DNA from: Mucilaginibacter polytrichastri | GTDB taxonomy: Bacteria; Bacteroidota; Bacteroidia; Sphingobacteriales; Sphingobacteriaceae | Reading direction: 5' to 3' | DNA: 64,000 nucleotides | Assembly: GCF_001911425.1 (NCBI RefSeq) | Contig: NZ_MPPL01000001.1 | Location: forward strand, 4,233,095-4,297,094 | Shown: positions 40,369 to 50,120 of the stretch, piece by piece | How positions within the stretch are numbered: position 1 is the first letter of the stretch | Layout of the letters: each line of letters opens with the position of its first letter | Notes under the pieces: model-generated | Told to the model about the DNA's origin: nothing | What the model saw: the letters and a program-made list of their open reading frames with translations, nothing else | Database searches by the model: none | Translations under genes and position numbers: made by a program

Positions 40369-41346
40369 ATGACCTTCGAAGAGTTTTTTAAGAAGAAAAA
40401 GATCAACCTTACTACCTTACAACAGGCAGAAGGAACCCTTTTTGCTGAATTCAAAAACCACTTTGAGTTAATGGGCGAAAAAAGCTTCGACCATACCAAA
40501 AAATACTGGTTCAATAAATTACGCCGCCAGTTCCCTGCACCTGTAGAGGTTAAAGCCGAGAAGGTAATTATTGAAAACCCACTGGCCGAGCAAACTATTA
40601 CCGAGACGCTTACTGAGCCAACTGCTGACAAGCCCAAAACAGGATTTACACCAAGATTTAAAGCAGGCGCAACCGCCGCCAAACCCGTAGAGCTACCTGC
40701 AATACCTGTTTCGCCAGAGGCAGAACAGCCAAAAGCAGATCCTGCATTAATCGAAATGCCTACTGCTAAACCAGGATTTACACCAAGATTTAAAGCAGGC
40801 GTTACATCTGCCCCAAAAGAAGAGAAACCAGAAACTCCTGCTGAGGCTGAAAATGCAGCACAAGCAGATGTGCCTGCAATACCGGCAAAAGTTGGTTTTA
40901 CGCCAAGATTTAAGGCCGGAGTCACTAAGCCTGCAACAGAAACTTCGGCAGAAGAGCCTAAAGTTGAAGAAGAAAAACCTACCGAACCTGCAAAAGTTGG
41001 ATTTACACCAAGATTTAAAGCTGGTGTTACCAAACCTTCAACACCTATAACAGATATTCCGGCAGAAGCGCCCAAAGCTGAAGAAGAAAAGCTAGCAGAG
41101 CCTATTCAGCCTGCTAAAGTTGGTTTTACACCGAGATTTAAAGCCGGGATTACAAAGATCGCACCACCAATAGAACAGCCTAAAGTTGAAGAAGGTATTA
41201 CGGCTGCACTAAGCGAACCCAAGATAACAGAAGAAAATCCCATACTACCACCTGTTGAAGAAAAGACTGATATAGAAGAACTACCGAAAGCAACAGCACC
41301 TCCTAAAATTGGGTTTAAGCCGCGCTTTAAACCACCGCAGCAGTAA
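40369..41346 (+). CDS. Protein with six GFTPRFKAG-type repeats, function unknown
   Basis: 325 aa. An N-terminal helical part (1-65; MTFEEFFKKKKINLTTLQQ, KKYWFNKLRRQF) is followed by six copies of a GFTPRFKAG-like motif at residues 92, 136, 176, 211, 252 and 315. The last copy is altered to GFKPRFKPP. Linkers are Pro/Glu/Ala-rich and of 25-55 residues, so the middle is probably unfolded. No signal peptide or membrane segment. The motif is short, basic and aromatic, like a binding motif repeated for avidity (inference). I know no named family. A duplicated copy of the 3' end lies downstream at 41512. Confidence 0.7.
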   Translation: MTFEEFFKKKKINLTTLQQAEGTLFAEFKNHFELMGEKSFDHTKKYWFNKLRRQFPAPVEVKAEKVIIENPLAEQTITETLTEPTADKPKTGFTPRFKAGATAAKPVELPAIPVSPEAEQPKADPALIEMPTAKPGFTPRFKAGVTSAPKEEKPETPAEAENAAQADVPAIPAKVGFTPRFKAGVTKPATETSAEEPKVEEEKPTEPAKVGFTPRFKAGVTKPSTPITDIPAEAPKAEEEKLAEPIQPAKVGFTPRFKAGITKIAPPIEQPKVEEGITAALSEPKITEENPILPPVEEKTDIEELPKATAPPKIGFKPRFKPPQQ

Positions 41347-41461
41347 AATTTCACTGCCTTATCTCGCCCATTTACCATTCTGACGAAGGAAGAATCTTCT
41401 TTAATATACGAGCAGAATTACAGGGCGAAGATGATCCTTCGCTAGCGCTTTGGATGACAAT
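41286..41461. repeat. 3' end of the repeat-protein gene plus GTCAT-type element, copy 1
   Basis: It begins GAAAGCAACAGCACCTCC and runs through the stop codon into CATTCTGACGAAGGAAGAAT and, further on, GATGATCCTTCGCTAGCGCT with GGATGAC. The second part is an inverted-pair element like 60164-60249. Confidence 0.75.
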
Positions 41462-41801
41462 TTAGATATATACCTATAACACTTGCGCGTTATCACACGT
41501 GCGCGAGATGCGAAAGCAACAGCACCCTCCTAAAATTGGGTTTAAGCCGCGCTTTAAACCACCACAGCAGTAAAAATCTACTTCTTTATATCTCCCATTT
41601 GTCATTCTGACGAAGGAAGAATCTTCTTCCGCGTAAAAGCAGATACTGCAGGGCGAAGAAGAAACTTCGCTAATTGCGCGGCATTACAATATGATAGGGC
41701 AAGGTATCTTTTTTAGCGGCATAAAAACCTTTCTCAAATTTGCCGTCGCTTTATGCCAGGCCCAAGCCCAGCATTCCACTAATACATATTTTTGAACATC
41801 A
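41347..41801. other. 455-bp gap between the repeat-protein gene and the GH3 gene
   Basis: It contains the two GTCAT-type elements and the duplicate described separately. The remaining 41675-41801 shows no gene or clear signal. Confidence 0.6.
41512..41671 (+). pseudogene. Duplicated fragment of the repeat-protein gene 3' end
   Basis: GAAAGCAACAGCACCCTCC with one extra C relative to 41286, then the same codons for KIGFKPRFKPPQQ and the stop, followed by another GTCATTCTGACGAAGGAAG element. The offset is 226 bp before and 227 bp after the extra base. It has no start and is not a gene on its own. Confidence 0.75.
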
Positions 41802-44087
41802 TTATGGGATCAGTTTAAAGTCTGCCTCTTGTGTATCGCGCGAATTTGAGCCTACAAACACTTTGAAATCGCCGGGCTCGCTGGTATATTTCATGTTGGC
41901 ATCATAAAATTTCAAATCCTCATTGGTTAACGTAAACTTAATTTCTTTTGATTCGCCCTTGCGCAAAAACACTTTCCTGAAGTTACGCAGCTGTTTCATA
42001 GGGCGGGTTACCGAGCCTACCACATCACGGATGTAAAGCTGTACCACTTCTTCCCCATCGTAGTTACCGGTGTTGCTTACTGTTACACTTACGTTTAGCT
42101 TGTCGGTAGTTTTGATCGCTTTTTTATCAACAACGGGCTGTGTATAGCTAAAGTTAGTATAGCTTAAACCATAACCGAAGGGATACAAAGGATCATTAGG
42201 AATATCCAAATATTTGGATGAATACTTATTGTTAGGATCAGCCGGTCGGCCGGTTTTTTTCATATCATAATAAACAGGGATCTGCCCCACGCTGCGCGGA
42301 AAGCTGATGGTTAGTTTTCCTGCCGGATTGTAGTTGCCGAATAAAACATCAGCAATGGCATTACCTGCCTCGGTGCCTGCAAACCAGGTTTCGAGTATGG
42401 CAGGAAAATGCGCATCTTCCCATTGCAGCGTAAGCGGGCGGCCATTCATCAGCACCAATACCACAGGTTTACCCAATGTATAAATTTCTCGCATTAAACG
42501 TTGCTGGCTTTCGGGAATGCTGATATCAGAGCGGCTGGCGGCCTCGCCGGTCATACCTTGCGATTCACCTACGGCCATTACAATCACATCGGCCTTGCGG
42601 GCTACATCCATCGCTTGTTTCAATAACGTTTCCGGATCATCAGTTACCAAATCTCCGCCTTGCGTGTTCATTTGATCTACAATAGCTTTATTATCTGTAA
42701 AGTTAGCGCCTTTGGCATAGTTGATTTCTACACCTGCCCCGGCAACGGCTTTCATACCTTCTAACAGCGAAACAGATTTATGCCAGTCGCCCGCGCCCGA
42801 CCAGTTACCGATCATATCCCGCTTGTCATCACCCAGCGGACCAATCAGCGCAATGGAACCCGATTTTTTCAAGGGTAATACCTGCTGATAGTTCTTCAGC
42901 AACACTAATGATTTACGGGCAATATCACGCGCAGCATCCAGATTGGCAGTGCTCATAATTTCAGTTTTAGCACGCTCTTCATTGCAATATTTATAAGGAT
43001 CGGCAAACAAGCCAAGTTTGTATTTGGCTTCCAGCACGCGGCGCACCGCATCGTTAACTGTTTGAATTTTTACCTTGCCTTCGCTTACCGATTGTTTAAG
43101 GTATTTGGCAAATACAGCGCCCTGCATATCCATATCGATACCTGCGTTAATGGCAGCTTCGCCGGCTTCTTTTTCGTTGGCTACATTGCCGTGGTTCACC
43201 ATTTCATTAATGGCGGTATAGTCTGTTACCACAAAACCTTTGTAGTTCCATTGCTTTTTCAGCACATCATTAACCAGCCATTTGTTGGCGGTAGCGGGCA
43301 CGCCTGCAATTTCGTTAAACGAGGTCATGAAGCTGCCCACACCTGCATCAACTGTAGCCTTAAACGGAGGAAGAATGGTTTCCCATAACGTGCGCTGACT
43401 TACATCAACCACGTTATAATCACGGCCGCCTTGCACAAAACCATAACCGGCATAATGCTTGGTACAGGCCATAATGGTAGTGCCATCAAAACCCGCTCCC
43501 TGGAAACCTTTTACACGGGCTGTGGCTATCTGGCTGCCCAGCCAAACATCTTCACCGGCACCTTCGGCAACACGGCCCCAGCGTGGGTCGCGGGCAATAT
43601 CAACCATGGGCGCAAATGTCCAGTGCAAGCCATCTGCCGAAGCCTCTGCTGCGGCAATGTGTGCGCTCTTCTCCATCGCTGCCAGGTCCCAGCTCGAGCT
43701 TTCGCCAAGCGGGATAGGGAATATCGTTTTATGCCCGTGGATAACATCGTACCCGAAAATCAGCGGAATGTGCAGGCGCGTGTTTTTCACTGCCATTTCC
43801 TGCAGCTGGCGGGTATAGGCCGGGGTATAAGCGTTAAATATCGAACCTACATTACCTTTCTGTATATCATCTTTATAACCGGCGCGGATGCTTGGCCCTG
43901 TTAAAGCCATATCGCTGGTGTATTGCGTAAGCTGACCGATCTTTTCTTCCAGCGTCATTTTTTGCATCAGGTTGGTTACAAACTGGTCCATTTTACTTTG
44001 CGGTGCAGCTACCTTTTTGGGCTGGGCAAATCCGCTTACCGTAATGGCTGCCGCAACCAGCACGCAACTTATTTTTTTGTAATACAT
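41802..44087 (-). CDS. GH3 beta-glucosidase (BglX-like), secreted
   Basis: 761 aa. Signal peptide (to about residue 21, VSGFAQ), a GH3 N-domain with the DVIHGHKTIFPIPLGES segment (about 114-130), and the catalytic nucleophile D289 in FVVTDYTAINEM. A C-domain begins near 395 (KSLVLLKNYQQVLPLK) and includes VMAVGESQGMTGEAASRSDI. A fibronectin III-like domain closes the protein (about 685-755). It removes glucose from oligosaccharide ends. It is the last gene of the SusCD locus. With a GH144-like endo-enzyme beside it, activity on beta-1,2-linked oligosaccharides is likely (inference). Confidence 0.92.
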   Translation of the reverse strand: MYYKKISCVLVAAAITVSGFAQPKKVAAPQSKMDQFVTNLMQKMTLEEKIGQLTQYTSDMALTGPSIRAGYKDDIQKGNVGSIFNAYTPAYTRQLQEMAVKNTRLHIPLIFGYDVIHGHKTIFPIPLGESSSWDLAAMEKSAHIAAAEASADGLHWTFAPMVDIARDPRWGRVAEGAGEDVWLGSQIATARVKGFQGAGFDGTTIMACTKHYAGYGFVQGGRDYNVVDVSQRTLWETILPPFKATVDAGVGSFMTSFNEIAGVPATANKWLVNDVLKKQWNYKGFVVTDYTAINEMVNHGNVANEKEAGEAAINAGIDMDMQGAVFAKYLKQSVSEGKVKIQTVNDAVRRVLEAKYKLGLFADPYKYCNEERAKTEIMSTANLDAARDIARKSLVLLKNYQQVLPLKKSGSIALIGPLGDDKRDMIGNWSGAGDWHKSVSLLEGMKAVAGAGVEINYAKGANFTDNKAIVDQMNTQGGDLVTDDPETLLKQAMDVARKADVIVMAVGESQGMTGEAASRSDISIPESQQRLMREIYTLGKPVVLVLMNGRPLTLQWEDAHFPAILETWFAGTEAGNAIADVLFGNYNPAGKLTISFPRSVGQIPVYYDMKKTGRPADPNNKYSSKYLDIPNDPLYPFGYGLSYTNFSYTQPVVDKKAIKTTDKLNVSVTVSNTGNYDGEEVVQLYIRDVVGSVTRPMKQLRNFRKVFLRKGESKEIKFTLTNEDLKFYDANMKYTSEPGDFKVFVGSNSRDTQEADFKLIP

Positions 44088-44107
44088 GGTTTTATAATTG
44101 AAGGTTG

Positions 44108-45466
44108 TTATTGGCGGTTTATGTGGTACGTACTGCTCTCGAAGTCGAGTTTTTTTAAACCCTGCTGTACTTCGGGGCAGCTCATAAATAAATTCCAGAG
44201 CATGCCGCTGCGATAGTTCTCAATCATCACAACTATTGGCCCCTGGTCTATAGCAAGGTACGATTTTGCGTACCAATTTTTACTCTCGTTAAAGGCATCG
44301 GTAAAGCCGTATTCGCCCCAGATCTTGTCGCCCAGGTCATAATAAAAATGGCGCAGGGCTTTCATAGAATATTCGGGCGTGTAAGGGAATGCCGATAAGG
44401 CGGCCGTAGGCGTAATCACCCCCAGATCATTGGTTGGCGAATGGGCATTGTATCCTTCATGGTTATCGCTGGCGGTTAAGCCCCAGCAGTCGGGGCCGTA
44501 GCCTTTGAATTTTTTGGGGTTATCCACGCAATAATCATGGTTGATTAATGTGTGGTTAAGGTTCTGCTGCCAGTAATCGGCATACTGGTCTTTCAAGCCT
44601 TTAGGGTTTAAACCTAAAAAAGAGTAATGGGTATAAAACAGCGGGCCGCCATAATCAAAACCCAAGGGCAATACATGGCCGTAAAACATTTTACCGTTTT
44701 TAAAGAAATCGCTTTGCGCCCAGCCACGGTTATACACTTCGGTAGGCACCGGGTAACGCGTACCCGAAGCGGCCAACACATACGTTATTAAGCACTCGTT
44801 ATATCCGCGCAGCGGGAAGTTCATGGCCCAGCCGTTATTGGGCGACCAGTGCCAGTACAGCACATCTCTGCCGTCGCGGGTAAACCAGTTCCATTCTATT
44901 TCGCCCCACATCCAGTTAATTACATCACGGATGTGGCGTTCCTTATCATTATTGCCATTATAGTATTGGCGGGCACATAACAGCCCCTGGAACAGGAACG
45001 ATGTTTCTACCAAATCGGCACCATCATCCTTGCGGCTAAAGGGAATCACCTTGCCGGTTTTGCCATCCATCCAATGCGGAAACACGCCATGGAAGGCATC
45101 GGCTTTGTATAAAAAGTCAACGATCTTCAACATCCGGTCAACCGATTGCTCATGGGTAATCCACTTGCGTTTGTCGGCTACCAGCATGGCCATAATGCCA
45201 AAGCCCGAGCCGCCTGTGGTTACCACCTCGTTGCCGTAATTATAGGCCACGTTGCTGCGCTCGCGCGCCAGCCCGCTTACTGGGTGCCCAAAGTCCCAGA
45301 AGTAGCGGAATGTTTGCCGCTGTACCACATCCAGCAGGGCACTATCCGTCAGGTTCTTGATGATCCCTACTGGCTTAATACCATCTGTTGGTGCATTACT
45401 TTTCTTTTGTGCGTTTGAATAGAAGCCCGCGCACAGTAACGTGATGATTATAAGTATCTTCTTCAT
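44108..45466 (-). CDS. GH144-type endo-beta-1,2-glucanase-like protein, secreted
   Basis: 452 aa. Signal peptide (MKKILIIITLLCAGFYSNAQ), then an (alpha/alpha)6 domain annotated in many genomes as glucoamylase family: LDVVQRQTFRYFWDFGHPVSGLARERS (about 44-70), TGGSGFGIMAMLVA (about 84), LYWHWSPNNGWAMNFPLRGYNECLITYVLAAS (about 203-234), and DCWGLTASDNHEGYNAHSP (about 325). These match GH144, whose founding Chitinophaga enzyme cuts beta-1,2-glucan to sophorose-size products. It sits between susD and the GH3 gene. Confidence 0.8.
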   Translation of the reverse strand: MKKILIIITLLCAGFYSNAQKKSNAPTDGIKPVGIIKNLTDSALLDVVQRQTFRYFWDFGHPVSGLARERSNVAYNYGNEVVTTGGSGFGIMAMLVADKRKWITHEQSVDRMLKIVDFLYKADAFHGVFPHWMDGKTGKVIPFSRKDDGADLVETSFLFQGLLCARQYYNGNNDKERHIRDVINWMWGEIEWNWFTRDGRDVLYWHWSPNNGWAMNFPLRGYNECLITYVLAASGTRYPVPTEVYNRGWAQSDFFKNGKMFYGHVLPLGFDYGGPLFYTHYSFLGLNPKGLKDQYADYWQQNLNHTLINHDYCVDNPKKFKGYGPDCWGLTASDNHEGYNAHSPTNDLGVITPTAALSAFPYTPEYSMKALRHFYYDLGDKIWGEYGFTDAFNESKNWYAKSYLAIDQGPIVVMIENYRSGMLWNLFMSCPEVQQGLKKLDFESSTYHINRQ

Positions 45467-45544
45467 CTCTATAAAATAATAATCGCTTATGTACTAAAAT
45501 TATTAATACGTAAGCGATAGTTAGGCCTGTAAAACAGCTATTGC

Positions 45545-47092
45545 TTAATAGCCGGGGTTTTGTTTTAACCTGCCGCCGCTTAAATCAATTTGTTGTTGCG
45601 GTATCGGGAACAGGGCATTGGTGGCTTTCCAGGCTTTGCCGCCATCGGCAGCAAAGGCAGCAGCAGCACGGCCGGGTTGCACCGCATCCTGGCGTACCAG
45701 GTCAAAGAAACGGTCATGCTCTTCGGCCATTTCAATACGGTGCTCATGCCAGATGCTGGCCAGGCTGATACCTGCCGGAGGCGTAGCTACTAAACCTGCG
45801 CGGGTACGCAGCATGCCGATATCGGTAATGGCATCGCCGGTTTTCCCTAACTGGAACGCAGCTTCGGCATTGATCAATAATACTTCGCCCAAACGGATCA
45901 AGCGTAGTTGTTTAGGCAGGTGATCTGTATTACCGCTGCAGTTTCGCTCTAAAGTACGGCTATGATAGGCCTTGTAGCTATAGGTTGAGTTCTGCACCGA
46001 ATCGGGACCGGGAATCCTGAAACCATCGAACAGCACGGTACCACCTGGTTTAATAAAAATTATCGTACCGTTTTTACGGGCATCGGTTGCTTCATAATCA
46101 TTCACCAAACTTGCCGATGGGTTATTGAACCCGAAGCCCAAGTCTGACCAGCCAAATTTACCGCCCGCCCGCGGGCCTTGCGAAACCACATAAAGGTTTA
46201 CACCCGATGAACAATCCTGGTTAATCCCTGCCTGGATCTCGAAAATAGATTCGGAATTATTGATCCCTCCATCGCCATTCACCGCATTTTCGCGCCATAT
46301 TAAGGAGTAATCTTTCACCAGGCTGTATTTGCCGCCAGTAATTACAGCTTCTGACAAATCGTATGCTTTTTGATAATCTTTAAGATACAGATACACCTTT
46401 GCCTCTAATGCTTCGGCGGCTCCCTTAGTGGCACGGCCAACATCAGTAGCGCCTTTTTCGGGCAGGTTGGCTACCGCAAAATCAAGGTCGCCGGTAATTA
46501 ACTTGTAAACGTCGGCAACAGCAGCCCGGGTTTGAAACTGGTCCTGGTTGGCTTCGGCTGCTGTAGGCACGCGGTCTAACAGCGGTACCCCACCAAAAAA
46601 ACGCACCATGTTAAAGTAAAACCAGGCACGTAAAAACCGGGACTCGCCCATTAACTTGTTTTTGGTAGTGGCATCAAACTGGGCATTCTGTAAAACACCC
46701 AATGCCTGGTTGGCCCGTGCAATCCCCTGGTAATAACCTGTCCATACCAGGTTAATGGTACCGTTTGATGGTGTGGTTGTTAAATTATCTATTTGCAGCC
46801 CGTCGCCGCTATCTGTTGGCGAACTACCTTTATCGGCATCGTCCGACGCTACATCTGTCATAAAAACATACTGCAGACTTTCAATATCGGGGTCAAAACC
46901 ACCATTATAAAATACATTGTAAATTCCGGTTACCAGGTTGCTGGCCTGTACGGGGTCGGTTATAATTTGAGCCTGGGTTATTTGCCCCTGCGGCGCTACA
47001 TCAAGGTAGTTTTTACAGGCATTAATTGTAATAGCTACGGTGCTAAAAACAGTAGCCAGTATGATATATTTTATGTTGAAGATCTTTTTCAT
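45545..47092 (-). CDS. SusD-type outer-membrane glycan-binding lipoprotein
   Basis: 515 aa from the ATG at 47090-47092. Lipobox TINAC with Cys near 20, then NYLDVAPQGQITQAQIITDPVQASNLVTGIYNVFY (about 22-56) and helical SusD core segments (FLRAWFYFNMVRFFGGVPLLDRVP, about 158-181). The C-terminal part has LIRLGEVLLINAEAAFQLG and IWHEHRIEMAEEHDRFFDLVRQD (about 465-490), all family hallmarks. It caps the SusC channel and binds glycan at the cell surface. The gap to the SusC stop is 10 bp. Confidence 0.95.
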   Translation of the reverse strand: MKKIFNIKYIILATVFSTVAITINACKNYLDVAPQGQITQAQIITDPVQASNLVTGIYNVFYNGGFDPDIESLQYVFMTDVASDDADKGSSPTDSGDGLQIDNLTTTPSNGTINLVWTGYYQGIARANQALGVLQNAQFDATTKNKLMGESRFLRAWFYFNMVRFFGGVPLLDRVPTAAEANQDQFQTRAAVADVYKLITGDLDFAVANLPEKGATDVGRATKGAAEALEAKVYLYLKDYQKAYDLSEAVITGGKYSLVKDYSLIWRENAVNGDGGINNSESIFEIQAGINQDCSSGVNLYVVSQGPRAGGKFGWSDLGFGFNNPSASLVNDYEATDARKNGTIIFIKPGGTVLFDGFRIPGPDSVQNSTYSYKAYHSRTLERNCSGNTDHLPKQLRLIRLGEVLLINAEAAFQLGKTGDAITDIGMLRTRAGLVATPPAGISLASIWHEHRIEMAEEHDRFFDLVRQDAVQPGRAAAAFAADGGKAWKATNALFPIPQQQIDLSGGRLKQNPGY

Positions 47093-47102
47093 ATACTTAA
47101 TA

Positions 47103-50100
47103 TTAGAATTGAACATTTACACCAAATGAAAATGTACGCACAACCGGGTAAATAGCCTGGTCTATGCCCGATGCCAGGATACCGGCAGTGGTTGCTGCAT
47201 TGGCAGGCAACAACTCGGGCGAGATGCCGCTGTAACCGGTAATGGTAAGCAGGTTTTGCGCGGTTACAAATACCCGCAGCTTAGAGATCGCTATTTTTTT
47301 AAGCATTTCGGCAGGCAAACTATAACCCAGGGTTACATTGTTTAACCTTAAAAATGCGCCCGACTCGATAAAGTAGGTTGATGGCGGTGTGTTTGATGTA
47401 ATTACATTAGGTATTGATGATGATGGATTGGCGGTAGTAAAACGACTGGTGGCATAATCGGCATCGATGTTATCGCGCAAATCGCTTTTGGCATTTTTGT
47501 TACCGTTGTAAATCTTGTTGCCCCAGTTATAATAAAAATCGGTGCTGAGGTCAAAGGCTGTGTATTTAACACCCAGGCTAAAGCCCCCATAATATTTAGG
47601 CTGATACGAACCGGCATAGATCCGGTCATTGCCATCAATTTTACCATCTCCGTTGGTATCGGCATATCTTAAGCCGCCCACATGGTTAGCCTCGCCCAGC
47701 GAGTTAGCCGGTGCAGCATTAACCTCGGCCTGGTTCTGGAAAACGCCAATGGCATTCAGCACATAATAACTGGCTATAGCCTGGCCATTATCTGTACGGG
47801 TAACGTATTGCCCGTTAATACCACCGCCCGGCAGGTATTGCCCGCCATTTAAGCCTAATAGCTTATTTTTATTAATGTTGATGTTGGCGCTGGCGGTATA
47901 AGAAAACTTGGTGCCTATTTTATCGGCCCATTTCAAAGCAAACTCGAAACCCTGGTTTTGAAATGAGGCTGCATTGGTTGTGTAATAGGTTAAATTTGAA
48001 CCCAGTATGGCTGGGATGCTTACATTAATAAGTGCATCATTAACCTTCTTTTTATAATAATCGGCTTCACCGGTTAAGCGGTTATTGAAAAAGGCATACT
48101 CAAAACCAATATCCAGTTGATTGGTAACTTCCCATTTTAGGTTAGGATCTTTAATTTGTTGTATGGCTGTACCTTCTGTTAACTGACCGTTATAATAATA
48201 AGGCAGGTTTGATGTAGCCGTTACAATGTATAAGCTGGATGGGATATTATCGTTACCCAGCTGGCCGTAACTGGCCCTTAGTTTCAGGTAATTGAAGATC
48301 TTTTGTTCCTTCATAAAATCCTCTTCGGATATTACCCAGCCACCACCTATGGTATAAAAGTTACCCCACTTTTCGGCAAACTTCGAGCTACCATCGCGCC
48401 TGAATGATCCGGTTAACAAATATTTACCTGCAAAGTCATAATTAACACGGGCCAGTAATGATTGCCGGGTATATTTATCGCCATTGTTATTTAGCGATGT
48501 AGCTAAACTTGGGTCGCCCAGGTCCAGGTACCATTGATCCGGGTTGTTAGGAACATTTAAGCGGGTACCGTTGATATAGCTCGATCTGAATTTTTCGCTC
48601 GTGTAACCTACCAAAGCAGTTACATGATGCTTATCAAATCGCTTATCGTATGTTAAAGTATTATCCCAATTAAAATTATAAGAGTTATCCTGCTGGATAA
48701 ATAATGAACTGTTATTCTGGTACTGGTTACCGCCACCGGTAGTAAAGGTGCTGTTGTTTGCACCAAACTGGGTGAGGTAATTACGCTGATTGTTCCAAAA
48801 CCCATCTACGTTGAAGGCACTATGGGCACGCAGGCCGGGGATGATATCATAATCTAAAGCTACATTGCCCTGCACCCGGTTGCTGCTGGTAAAATTATTT
48901 ATTTTATCCAGCTGTAATAATGGATTACCCACGTTACCCCAGGCCGATGTATTACCATACAAACCACCCGCATCCTGCGGAATAATGAGCGGTGCAGCCC
49001 TGTATACATTACTAAAAATGCTTGATGCATCTACCGGCCTTTCTGCCGAACGGCTTAAGGATAACTGCTCGCTGAACTTTAGTTTCTTACTCAGCTGCAC
49101 CTCGTTATTGGCACGTAAGGTAAAGCGTTTATAACCATTGGTTTTTACAATACCATCATCATCCAGATAGCTGGCGCTGATGAAATAGGTATTGTTATCG
49201 CCACCGCCCGATACCGAGATATTGTGGTTCATCTCAAAGCTTTTGCGCAACACGGCACTGTACCAGTTGGTGCTGCCCGAGTAGGTTAAAGGCGACTGGT
49301 CTGCAGAGAGTGAGCCTGCATTAACATCGGTTTGGTAGGCCACATATTGTTGCCTGTTGGCCATCTGGATCGTTTTGGCTGCTTCCTGGAAACCCAGGTT
49401 GGCATCATAACTTACCATTGGCGGGCCTTTCTTACCTTTTTTGGTGGTGATAATAACCACACCATTGGCACCACGCACACCATAAATGGCGGCCGAGGCA
49501 TCTTTTAAAACATCCACACTTACAATATCATTATTGTTGATGTTGCGAATATCGTTTGTTAATACCCCATCTACTACATAGAGTGGGTTAACACCGCCCA
49601 GTAAAGAACCCGTACCCCTGATGCGCAATTGCGGCGTTGAGTTTGGTTGGCCCGAAGAGATAACCTGCACACCGGCAACCTGCCCCTGCAAAGCCTGCGT
49701 TGGGGTTTGCACTACCTGCCGGGTTATGGCAGCGCCGCTTACGCTCCCTACAGCACCCGTAACATCGCGCTTGCGCTGCACGCCGTAACCAATTACAACC
49801 ACCTGCTGCAATTCGCGCGCCTGCGCCCCCAGCTTAATTTCGAGCGGTGCCTGGCCGTTGCCTGCAGGGGCTTCCTGCGAGGCATAACCAATATAACTAA
49901 AAACTAATGTCGCCGTGGCCGGCGCACTTAGCGAAAATGCGCCATTGACATCTGTTTGTGTACCGCTTGTTGTCCCTTTGATGCTTACGGATACCCCAAT
50001 AAGCGCGTCGCCATTGGTGGCGTCGGTTACCTTGCCTTTTATAGCTGTGTTTTGGGCACGGGTTTGCAGTCCCCAACACATAAAAAGCGCAAGAAATAAA

Positions 50101-50120
50101 AAAGTAAAAGAATTTTTCAT
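47103..50120 (-). CDS. SusC-type TonB-dependent outer-membrane transporter
   Basis: 1005 aa. Signal peptide (to RAQ, about 23), a carboxypeptidase-regulatory-like domain (IKGKVTDATNGDALIGVSVSIKGTTSGTQTDVNG, about 27-60), a plug domain (VVVIGYGVQRKRDVTGAVGSVSGA near 106-130; IRGTGSLLGGVNPLYVVDG near 165), and a 22-strand barrel ending in an aromatic residue (SFGVNVQF). It imports oligosaccharides with energy from TonB. First gene of a four-gene locus with SusD, GH144-like and GH3 enzymes. No regulator or SusE gene is next to it. Confidence 0.96.
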   Translation of the reverse strand: MKNSFTFLFLALFMCWGLQTRAQNTAIKGKVTDATNGDALIGVSVSIKGTTSGTQTDVNGAFSLSAPATATLVFSYIGYASQEAPAGNGQAPLEIKLGAQARELQQVVVIGYGVQRKRDVTGAVGSVSGAAITRQVVQTPTQALQGQVAGVQVISSGQPNSTPQLRIRGTGSLLGGVNPLYVVDGVLTNDIRNINNNDIVSVDVLKDASAAIYGVRGANGVVIITTKKGKKGPPMVSYDANLGFQEAAKTIQMANRQQYVAYQTDVNAGSLSADQSPLTYSGSTNWYSAVLRKSFEMNHNISVSGGGDNNTYFISASYLDDDGIVKTNGYKRFTLRANNEVQLSKKLKFSEQLSLSRSAERPVDASSIFSNVYRAAPLIIPQDAGGLYGNTSAWGNVGNPLLQLDKINNFTSSNRVQGNVALDYDIIPGLRAHSAFNVDGFWNNQRNYLTQFGANNSTFTTGGGNQYQNNSSLFIQQDNSYNFNWDNTLTYDKRFDKHHVTALVGYTSEKFRSSYINGTRLNVPNNPDQWYLDLGDPSLATSLNNNGDKYTRQSLLARVNYDFAGKYLLTGSFRRDGSSKFAEKWGNFYTIGGGWVISEEDFMKEQKIFNYLKLRASYGQLGNDNIPSSLYIVTATSNLPYYYNGQLTEGTAIQQIKDPNLKWEVTNQLDIGFEYAFFNNRLTGEADYYKKKVNDALINVSIPAILGSNLTYYTTNAASFQNQGFEFALKWADKIGTKFSYTASANININKNKLLGLNGGQYLPGGGINGQYVTRTDNGQAIASYYVLNAIGVFQNQAEVNAAPANSLGEANHVGGLRYADTNGDGKIDGNDRIYAGSYQPKYYGGFSLGVKYTAFDLSTDFYYNWGNKIYNGNKNAKSDLRDNIDADYATSRFTTANPSSSIPNVITSNTPPSTYFIESGAFLRLNNVTLGYSLPAEMLKKIAISKLRVFVTAQNLLTITGYSGISPELLPANAATTAGILASGIDQAIYPVVRTFSFGVNVQF

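Noticed and set aside
40362..41075. 237-codon minus-strand frame opposite the GFTPRFKAG protein
   Set aside because: Low-complexity Ala/Gly/Ser protein with repeated PALNLGVNP that mirrors the plus-strand repeats; the plus frame has the good start and codon use.
43431..43904. 157-codon plus-strand frame inside the GH3 gene
   Set aside because: Antisense shadow of a well-defined GH3 domain.
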